A stretch of 56,289 nt of DNA from positions 1-56,289 of the forward strand of contig CAJMHI010000005.1 of NCBI GenBank assembly GCA_905213155.1, written 5' to 3'. This document shows, piece after piece, positions 50,273-56,289 of this stretch (position 1 is the stretch's first letter; each line of letters begins with the position of its first letter). A program made the translations under genes and the position numbers. Below the pieces are notes generated by a model. It made no database searches and had not been told where the DNA came from. It saw nothing but the letters and a program-made list of their open reading frames with translations. This stretch comes from an uncultured Acidaminococcus sp. (GTDB lineage Bacteria; Bacillota; Negativicutes; Acidaminococcales; Acidaminococcaceae).

Positions 50273-52231
50273 TTAGTCTAAAGCAAAGAAATGATAGATT
50301 TTTTTTAAAAGGTTCCATTGCGGGGAATTGCGAGGAATAATTTTTTTCAACGCCTCGCGTCGAGCGGTTCCTTTAGGTAGCAATTTATCTGCATATTTTC
50401 TTGCAAGAGAAACTTTATTAGACATGTATCGTGTATTAAATGCCATGCGAAAAATAATTTCTTCATAAAAGCTGGTCTTTTTTGCATATTCCCAAAAAAA
50501 TCTGCTACATTTCACACCAGGTATATCCCATGGCTTTGGCTGATTTGCATAATGAATAATAAAAGGGTAATTAGAATCTGAATATGCATTTATCTTATTA
50601 TATTCATCGCTAAAGATACGAGGCGCCCAATTAATAGCCTCAGAAATATCAGGGTTTTCCTCAACATAATAATTCCATCTCAAATCAAGGAATTTAATAT
50701 CATTCTCAAAAAAAGCATTAATGCCATCTTGTTCTTGTATATTAAAGTTATTCTTCTCAAAGAAGCTGATTATTTCTTCCTTGCTATATTTATTTCTTAT
50801 TTGTGCTAAATCAGCTAATAGCACACCTGTATTTACATAGTTATACGGCAAAGACATTTTTAATTTTTTTCTAGTATAATCTAATGTACCAGGTAAAAAG
50901 CCATTTAAAAATCCCATATAAACAATATCTTTCACCGCTCCCAAACAAAATTCTTGAATATCAATATCATATAGTTTTTTGAGGTCTTCTTTAATAACTA
51001 TATCACAATCAAGAATTATAGCCTTATTATAGTTTTCTAGAATCCATGGAGCCAATATTTTGTAGTATGATTCAATTGAAGAATGTGGATTTGCAATGTA
51101 AAAATCCGATTTACTAAATAGCTGCTCTGTATTATAGAAACGGACTGAAATATTATGATAATCTTCTACTTCTTGAACTAATCTCTTCTTAAGTTCTGAG
51201 CTAATCCCTCGATGAAATATAATAATATCATAATTTACGTCTGCGTTAATATGCTCAGAGAGGGATTTGAGTTCTGTTGCAACATATGGAACATAATATT
51301 CTGAGCAGGCTAGAAGGATAGGGATATTATTAATTTCAAATTTTGGTTTTAGTTTATTTATTTTATCCGTGTGTTTAAAAAAAATTGTTTTTAACTCTTT
51401 TACCTTATATTTATTCTGTCTTATCAAATAATGAATAAAGGTTCCATAAAGAATTTCTCCCATATATCCGCAATTACGCGCCATTGATTCTGGAAAATAC
51501 TTAGAATCAAGTTCTTCCTCTAAATGGGATAAAATATTAAATTCAAATGAACAAAATTTATTATACAGATCTTTTTTCATTACAAAGCAATTATAGCCTC
51601 GTAAATATCGTCCGTTCAAATATGCATAACAGTCTTCATAATATTCTGGTGAGAATTTCCTAACAAGATCCAATATTATTTGAAATGTACCTTTAGGAAA
51701 TAACGGTTTTTTATGCCACACTCTTGAATTTGATGTAGCATATTCTAATAATTGCATAACGCTTTTTTTGCTTCCCCAATCCGGGATACTTATTTTTTGC
51801 ACATCATATGCACTATTTACTATTACATCATAGTTGCTGATTTCATTAGTCATAGCTTCTTGATCTAGCAAGCCAAACTTTTCCGCATTTTCTGATGTCA
51901 ACCAGTCGCACTCAATTTGATCTAACTCATCTGTTTCAAAAGTTTTATCTGAAAAATTCAAATATCTTCTATAGTGACAAAGCCCATAATAATCAACATC
52001 TACATTTTTCCATGCCCAATACTGAACAGTGAGTTCTGAATATTGATATTTTTTTTCAGATATATTGTTCCCTGTATCGTCACCAAGAAAACCACTTCTG
52101 TTCTCTTTATCATAAACAGCTCCACACCTCACGTTAACATAGAGTGGATTTTCAATTGTCTCACTGATTAAGTCTGTCCTATGTGAAACAAAAATTTTAA
52201 TAGTTGGCTTATTTTCTCTTGTACTATTCAT
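50273..52231 (-). CDS. DUF4422 domain fused to a GT8 glycosyltransferase
   Basis: A 652-residue two-domain protein. Residues about 10-290 are DUF4422 (IKIFVSHRTD, GDDTGNNIS, ELTVQYWAWKN at 66-76, YYGLCHYRRY at 81-90). Residues about 301-560 are a GT8 retaining transferase: IPILLACSEYYVPYVATEL, the metal-binding DCD at 408-410 in ILDCDIVIKEDL, and FIIHYANQPKPW near the end. A basic tail follows. The gene is strikingly AT-rich, with runs of AAT, ATA and TTA codons, unlike its neighbours, which suggests recent transfer. AGAGGATTTTT precedes the ATG. Confidence 0.88.
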   Translation of the reverse strand: MNSTRENKPTIKIFVSHRTDLISETIENPLYVNVRCGAVYDKENRSGFLGDDTGNNISEKKYQYSELTVQYWAWKNVDVDYYGLCHYRRYLNFSDKTFETDELDQIECDWLTSENAEKFGLLDQEAMTNEISNYDVIVNSAYDVQKISIPDWGSKKSVMQLLEYATSNSRVWHKKPLFPKGTFQIILDLVRKFSPEYYEDCYAYLNGRYLRGYNCFVMKKDLYNKFCSFEFNILSHLEEELDSKYFPESMARNCGYMGEILYGTFIHYLIRQNKYKVKELKTIFFKHTDKINKLKPKFEINNIPILLACSEYYVPYVATELKSLSEHINADVNYDIIIFHRGISSELKKRLVQEVEDYHNISVRFYNTEQLFSKSDFYIANPHSSIESYYKILAPWILENYNKAIILDCDIVIKEDLKKLYDIDIQEFCLGAVKDIVYMGFLNGFLPGTLDYTRKKLKMSLPYNYVNTGVLLADLAQIRNKYSKEEIISFFEKNNFNIQEQDGINAFFENDIKFLDLRWNYYVEENPDISEAINWAPRIFSDEYNKINAYSDSNYPFIIHYANQPKPWDIPGVKCSRFFWEYAKKTSFYEEIIFRMAFNTRYMSNKVSLARKYADKLLPKGTARREALKKIIPRNSPQWNLLKKIYHFFALD

Positions 52232-52358
52232 AAAAATCCTCTCATTCTGTTTAAACTTGGTTTTCCATTTCTTTATCAGTAAACAAGGAGGTTTTCACAT
52301 AGTAGTGAAATAATCTGCATACAGCAGAAACCCTTCATAAATTTTCAAATGCATCACG

Positions 52359-53087
52359 TTAGCTCTCATACTCAGTACAAATTCGCCTAGTTTCACCTAT
52401 ATCCCGTACTGCTCCCTTTTCAAGCCATACGACTTTTGTACAAAGCCGTTTAATCATATCAATAGCATGAGATACTAAAATAATGGTTACTCCTTGATCA
52501 ATCATAGTTCTAATTCTTTTTTCGCATTTTTCCTGAAAGCGATAATCACCTACAGACAATACTTCATCTACGATTAAGATTTCCGGCTGTACCATAGTGG
52601 CAATAGAAAATCCAAGGCGAGCATACATACCACTAGAAAAATTTTTAACGGGGACATCTACAAAATGCTCCAACTCTGCAAAGTCAATAATCTCGTCAAA
52701 TTTAGAACTCATCATTGATTTAGTATATCCCAAAATAGCGCCATTTAGGTATATATTCTCCCGTGCTGTTAATTCCGGATCAAACCCTGCACCCACTTCA
52801 ATAAGAGGTGCAATAGTTCCTTTTGTGATTACTTTGCCACTGGTCGGTTTTAAAACGCCTGCAATGATTTTTAGCAACGTAGATTTGCCGGCTCCATTTA
52901 ATCCTAATAAACCTACAATTTCCCCTTTGTTTACAGTAAATGAAATGTCATCTAATGCAATAAAATCATTGTAAAAAAGTTTTCCCTTTACTAATTTCAG
53001 CAAATACTCTTTGAAAGAATCCACTCGTTCTAACATTAAATTAAAATGCATAGATACATGATCTAGTTTTATTACATTGTTATTCAT
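52359..53087 (-). CDS. Polysaccharide ABC exporter ATP-binding protein (Wzt/TagH type)
   Basis: ATPase of an ABC-2 glycan exporter, 242 residues. Walker A is GLNGAGKST near residue 60, the Q-loop/family region is IEVGAGFDPELTARENIYLNG, the signature is NFSSGMYARLGFS and Walker B is ILIVDEVLSVGD, with the H-loop in ILVSHAIDMI. It ends directly after the nucleotide-binding fold and lacks the C-terminal glycan-binding domain of long Wzt proteins, so export probably does not need a capped chain end. It starts 9 bases after the permease stop with GAGGG. Confidence 0.93.
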   Translation of the reverse strand: MNNNVIKLDHVSMHFNLMLERVDSFKEYLLKLVKGKLFYNDFIALDDISFTVNKGEIVGLLGLNGAGKSTLLKIIAGVLKPTSGKVITKGTIAPLIEVGAGFDPELTARENIYLNGAILGYTKSMMSSKFDEIIDFAELEHFVDVPVKNFSSGMYARLGFSIATMVQPEILIVDEVLSVGDYRFQEKCEKRIRTMIDQGVTIILVSHAIDMIKRLCTKVVWLEKGAVRDIGETRRICTEYES

Positions 53088-53096
53088 ACTATTCCC

Positions 53097-53867
53097 TCAA
53101 ACATAAAGTATGAAATGATTTTCATATCTTTTAAATACCCACGAACCAGCACAAAGCGCAAATAACGCAAACAATCCACAAACAACCATCAAACCGGTAT
53201 CAGGCATCTGTCCCAAGTATAAAGACTGACGGAACGCCGCCATAAAATAATATAAAGGATTATATGCCAAAAGCCATTTGTATTCAACAGGCACAATATT
53301 TTCTGGGTAAAAAATAGGTGTTGCATAGCTCAAAAGAGTCAAAAGAACTCCATAAAGATGGTAGACATCTCTAAAATAGACGACCATGGTAGCTAATAAC
53401 AACCCGAATCCAAGGCAAAAAAGAAATAATAAAAGTAGAGGAATAATAAAACTCAACATTCCTAGTGAAAGTGGCTGTCCTGTCACGCAAATAATAACAA
53501 GTAGCGCTGGGAGTGTGAATAATAGATTGACACAGCTTGACATGACGCGTGCCAAAGGAAAAAGATATTTTGGGATATAAACTTTTTTGAGAAGAGCTCC
53601 ATTTTCCAAGATAGATGTCATTGCAAAGTTAGTGCTTTCTGCAAAAAAAGTAAAAGTGATTTGTCCCACAAGTAAATATAGCGGATAGTTGGCGATAGAA
53701 AAGCGAAAAAGTGTGGAGAACACCATAGCTGTAATGCTCATCATCAATAATGGGTTCAATACACTCCATAGAACACCTAGCACGGAACGGCGATATTTTT
53801 TCTTTATATCCCTGATCACTAGCTGGTGCAATAAATACCTGTAGCGATAAATCTCTCGTAATACCAT
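53097..53867 (-). CDS. Polysaccharide ABC exporter permease (Wzm/TagG type)
   Basis: Integral membrane subunit of 256 residues with about six transmembrane helices. It has the ABC-2 permease N-terminus LVIRDIKKKYRRSVLGVLWSV followed by LNPLLMMSI, and the PIFYPENIVP loop near residue 195 typical of Wzm/TagG/RfbD. It is partnered with the ATPase that follows and would flip lipid-linked polysaccharide across the inner membrane. AGAGGATTAACAAAAG precedes the ATG. The 123 bases between it and the next upstream gene contain no gene I can support. Confidence 0.92.
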   Translation of the reverse strand: MVLREIYRYRYLLHQLVIRDIKKKYRRSVLGVLWSVLNPLLMMSITAMVFSTLFRFSIANYPLYLLVGQITFTFFAESTNFAMTSILENGALLKKVYIPKYLFPLARVMSSCVNLLFTLPALLVIICVTGQPLSLGMLSFIIPLLLLFLFCLGFGLLLATMVVYFRDVYHLYGVLLTLLSYATPIFYPENIVPVEYKWLLAYNPLYYFMAAFRQSLYLGQMPDTGLMVVCGLFALFALCAGSWVFKRYENHFILYV

Positions 53868-53990
53868 CTTTTGTTAATCCTCTTTCGCTTTCATTATATA
53901 TAGGGTACAGGATTTCTTTCCATTCATGCTTATAATTTCTCAAAAATAAGCGCCATTGTTAAGTCTGGTTTGGGATAAATACTCGGTATC

Positions 53991-54800
53991 TCATTTCTGC
54001 TTCTTTCCCAAGAACTTTCTTTCCAGGAATGCTCTAATCTTCTTTCCCCAGTCCACCGGTTCCAATGATACCACCGGAATCTCAACGGCACGTAATTGCT
54101 GCTTTTCTAGCCATATGTTAAAAAGCCGCTCGGACAAAAAGCCAAATACCCGGGCTTCATAGGTATCATATGTCGAAATATCAATGCGCTGCTCCAAGGT
54201 AAAGAGTATGGTAAACAGCCACTGACAATAGGCATCGAACCGGGCTTTGCTCATGACAAACATATTATAGAGATGTAGGCGCCGTCGATTCATCACCCGA
54301 GTAAAGGCAGCACTGTAATCCGGATATTTTTCAGCGATAATCCGTTCCGTCTCGTCCAGATCGCTTTTAAAATGGGCATGCTCATACTGGCTGCGCACCG
54401 TTTCAATATAATAATTCCGTTTCATTGGCAGAATGACATCATACTGCTGCAATAATTTTTCATAATCGCTATACGTATAAATGGAAGCTTTTACCCTATC
54501 CAAATCCCGGCTGTATACAGGATGAGCAAAGTATCTACGGTAATGACACAATCCAATATAGTCGCAAGATAAATTCTTCCAGGCCCAATAGAGCCCCGTC
54601 AATTCGCAAAAATTGGGATTTTTTGCAGAGATATTCTCTCCTGCATTATCCTTTACATAGCCCAGCGGCTCATGCAGTGCCGCCCCCACCTGCAGGGGCA
54701 TATAGACGGGATCTGCAGGTATCCGATAGGGCTTATGGGTTGCCACTAGTATCTTTATTGTAGGAAACGATGTAGTAGGATTTGTTACTGATAATCTCAT
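53991..54800 (-). CDS. DUF4422 putative glycosyltransferase, copy 2
   Basis: 269 residues from the ATG at 54800, which has GGGGAGCC upstream and lies 4 bases after the wbaP stop. The long frame upstream is out-of-frame wbaP sequence. DUF4422 hallmarks: IKILVATHKPY, DNAGENISAKNPNFCELTGL, YWAWKNLSCDYIGLCHYRRY, and LYNMFVMSKARFDAYCQW. It is the most diverged of the three. As the gene right after the initiating transferase, it is a good candidate for adding the second sugar, but that is inference. Confidence 0.82.
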   Translation of the reverse strand: MRLSVTNPTTSFPTIKILVATHKPYRIPADPVYMPLQVGAALHEPLGYVKDNAGENISAKNPNFCELTGLYWAWKNLSCDYIGLCHYRRYFAHPVYSRDLDRVKASIYTYSDYEKLLQQYDVILPMKRNYYIETVRSQYEHAHFKSDLDETERIIAEKYPDYSAAFTRVMNRRRLHLYNMFVMSKARFDAYCQWLFTILFTLEQRIDISTYDTYEARVFGFLSERLFNIWLEKQQLRAVEIPVVSLEPVDWGKKIRAFLERKFLGKKQK

Positions 54801-54804
54801 CTTA

Positions 54805-56229
54805 TTAATAGGCTCCCCTGCGCCCGGTAACGACGTGAATCGTCTTCCACAACAGCATAATATCCAGCCATACGGACCAATTGCGCACGTACCAGGAATC
54901 CATCTGTACCCGTTCGTCATAAGTGGTATCGGAGCGTCCGTTGACCTGCCACATGCCGGTAATACCGGGAAGCACCATCTGAAAATCACGGATATATTCT
55001 CCATAGCGGGGAATCTCCGCAGTTACAATGGGCCTAGGTCCTACTAGGCTCATCTCTCCCCGCAGCACATTTAATAGTTGGGGGAGTTCATCCAAACTGG
55101 TACGCCGCAGTACACGCCCCATACGGGTGACCCGGGGATCGTCTTTTAGTTTATATTCTGCTTCCCATTCTTTGCGGGCTGCAGGGTTGGCGGCAAGGTA
55201 TTTTTCTAACTGCACGTCCGCATCCACACACATGGTGCGGAATTTTAGGCAGGGAAATGATTTCCCGTCTTTACCGATACGAGTATGGGCAAAGATCACC
55301 GGGCCTTTGGAATCGGCTTTGATAAGGATGGCTAAAAGCAAAAATAGCGGAGATAAACAAATCCCCCCGATAATGGTGAGCACCAGGTCAAAGATCCGTT
55401 TGAAGAAACGGTTGTAGGCCCGCGCCAAATTATTGCGCAGTGTCATCACCATAAGGCGCTCATTAAAGAGGGTTTCCACTTCCAGTCCATTTACGGGCAG
55501 ACCGATTAAATCGGGGACAAAGGAGATATTGCGTACCAGAGGTTGGATTTTGTGCAACAGCTGGTTCAAGGCTTCTTTAGTGAGGCCCGGTGCCGCAATA
55601 ATTACATCTTGGACTTTGGTGCGGGTAATCACGTCGGCCGCCTGGGAAAAATTACCCAAATAAGGAAGATCGCCCACATTTTCTTGCTGCGCTCCTGCAT
55701 CATCCAGATAGCCTACAAGCTGAAACCACAATCCCGGATCTTCCCGGATACCTCGTAGCAAAAGACGAGCCGTCTTTCCTGCACCCACAAGGAGCAGGGG
55801 AATGCGCCCCACACCGGCCCAATTTAAAATGCCATTGACCAGATTGCGGGACAGAATCATAAAGAAAAAAGAAAAGCACCAGAAGAAGGCAATAAAAAGG
55901 CGGGAAGTGCTTTCCGCTACATGGCTGATATACAGCAGTACAATGATAGCCGCAATAGCGTACGTACAGCCATAGAACAGCTTCTCCAGGAATTTCCAGT
56001 AGCCAATCCGCTTCTGGTACACGTTCATCTGGCGAAAAAATAAGATAAACAGCAGCGGAAAGGCAATGAACTCATTCATCCAGGCAATATGCAAATGACT
56101 CGTGCTCACGCAGACATTGCGTAATCCGTAGGCGGCATACTCTGCCAAAAGAATGGTGAGCCAGTCCGTGATGGTATAGATCGTGGGAAGAAAATAGCTC
56201 ACATTATGTCGAATACGGGATGCAGTCAT
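54805..56229 (-). CDS. wbaP: Undecaprenyl-phosphate sugar-1-phosphate transferase (WbaP-like)
   Basis: Membrane enzyme that starts glycan assembly by putting a sugar-1-phosphate (galactose in WbaP) on undecaprenyl phosphate. Its 474 residues match WbaP (about 476). Parts: four transmembrane helices (about 15-130), a central Rossmann-like domain (about 140-260, LLLVGAGKTARLLL), a fifth membrane segment (DLVLTIIGGICLSPLFLLLA) and the catalytic domain with KFRTM, DELPQLLNVLRGEMSLVGPRP and PGITGMWQVNGRS. The sugar cannot be told from glucose or others with certainty. An in-frame stop lies 20 codons upstream, so the start is inside the window. Bases 56230-56289 hold no other gene. Confidence 0.88.
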   Translation of the reverse strand: MTASRIRHNVSYFLPTIYTITDWLTILLAEYAAYGLRNVCVSTSHLHIAWMNEFIAFPLLFILFFRQMNVYQKRIGYWKFLEKLFYGCTYAIAAIIVLLYISHVAESTSRLFIAFFWCFSFFFMILSRNLVNGILNWAGVGRIPLLLVGAGKTARLLLRGIREDPGLWFQLVGYLDDAGAQQENVGDLPYLGNFSQAADVITRTKVQDVIIAAPGLTKEALNQLLHKIQPLVRNISFVPDLIGLPVNGLEVETLFNERLMVMTLRNNLARAYNRFFKRIFDLVLTIIGGICLSPLFLLLAILIKADSKGPVIFAHTRIGKDGKSFPCLKFRTMCVDADVQLEKYLAANPAARKEWEAEYKLKDDPRVTRMGRVLRRTSLDELPQLLNVLRGEMSLVGPRPIVTAEIPRYGEYIRDFQMVLPGITGMWQVNGRSDTTYDERVQMDSWYVRNWSVWLDIMLLWKTIHVVTGRRGAY

Positions 56230-56289
56230 AATGGCTTGTATGATAATTACAGAAGCAAAATCACCATTTTCCTTTCTTTAGATTCTGTG

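Noticed and set aside
52232..52358. Possible remnant of a coding end between the exporter ATPase and the GT8 fusion gene
   Set aside because: A 27-codon open stretch reads like a protein C-terminus (ending KEMENQV), but it is too short and has no start or known match, so I only note it.
53629..53943. Minus-strand open frame overlapping the start of the ABC permease
   Set aside because: Its second half lies out of frame inside the permease, which has clear family motifs; the first 25 codons alone are not enough to support a gene.
1..56289. tRNA, rRNA genes or a CRISPR array
   Set aside because: No cloverleaf-like sequence with a T-loop motif and acceptor pairing, no rRNA stretch and no regularly spaced repeats were seen by eye. 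A tRNAscan or CRISPR finder run could overturn this.

Overview
The window looks like chromosomal DNA of a diderm Firmicute of the class Negativicutes, most likely an Acidaminococcus/Phascolarctobacterium-type organism. This is inferred from gene content, not from a database search. Housekeeping genes are of Firmicute type: RNase J, RNase M5, RNase HIII, a YabE-like G5/3D protein, a CIRCE operator before groES-groEL, a T-box leader before ileS, and YnbB next to HflX. The right end is an LPS/O-antigen-style cluster with an ABC exporter, two UDP-galactopyranose mutases and a CDP-glucose branch. All genes but one are on the minus strand, so transcription runs from high to low coordinates.

Region 1 (1-7.3 kb): metG, a TatD-family hydrolase, the G5/3D protein, rnmV, rsmA, groES and groEL. 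The metG-to-rsmA order matches the Bacillus subtilis metS-yabD-yabE-rnmV-ksgA neighbourhood. The groESL unit has its own promoter and a perfect CIRCE. Region 2 (7.4-8.4 kb): a divergent threonine-aldolase-like PLP enzyme, the only plus-strand gene. Region 3 (8.5-21.1 kb): a tight operon of rnj, ftsK/spoIIIE, a RodZ-like gene, rimO, cinA, a DEAD-box RNA helicase, hflX and a YnbB-like PLP enzyme. The helicase is cut by one in-frame amber codon. HflX carries an N-terminal domain with a JAMM-like metal-site motif. Region 4 (21.3-26.1 kb): a PHP phosphoesterase, a P-loop/Asp23-Gls24 fusion protein, rnhC, a flippase-like membrane protein and an orphan TAXI-type lipoprotein. Region 5 (26.3-29.8 kb): a CsoR-type copper sensor whose promoter overlaps the ileS terminator, then ileS with a complete T-box leader.

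Region 6 (29.8-40.9 kb) is accessory and defence-like. It holds a large unrecognised repeat protein with a glycine-rich segment and a C-terminal membrane anchor, and a type I restriction-modification system (hsdM-hsdS-hsdR). The R-M system lies between two direct copies of an Rpn/PD-(D/E)XK nuclease gene, which share 243 identical N-terminal residues but have different C-termini.

Region 7 (40.9-56.2 kb) is a polysaccharide cluster: a WbaP-like initiating phosphotransferase, three DUF4422 proteins (one fused to a GT8 glycosyltransferase), a Wzm/Wzt-type ABC exporter, RfbF-RfbG-reductase-epimerase for a CDP-6-deoxyhexose, two Glf enzymes, and a fusion of an F420-dehydrogenase-beta-like iron-sulfur module with a polysaccharide pyruvyl transferase. 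No tRNA, rRNA, CRISPR array or canonical insertion sequence was seen.
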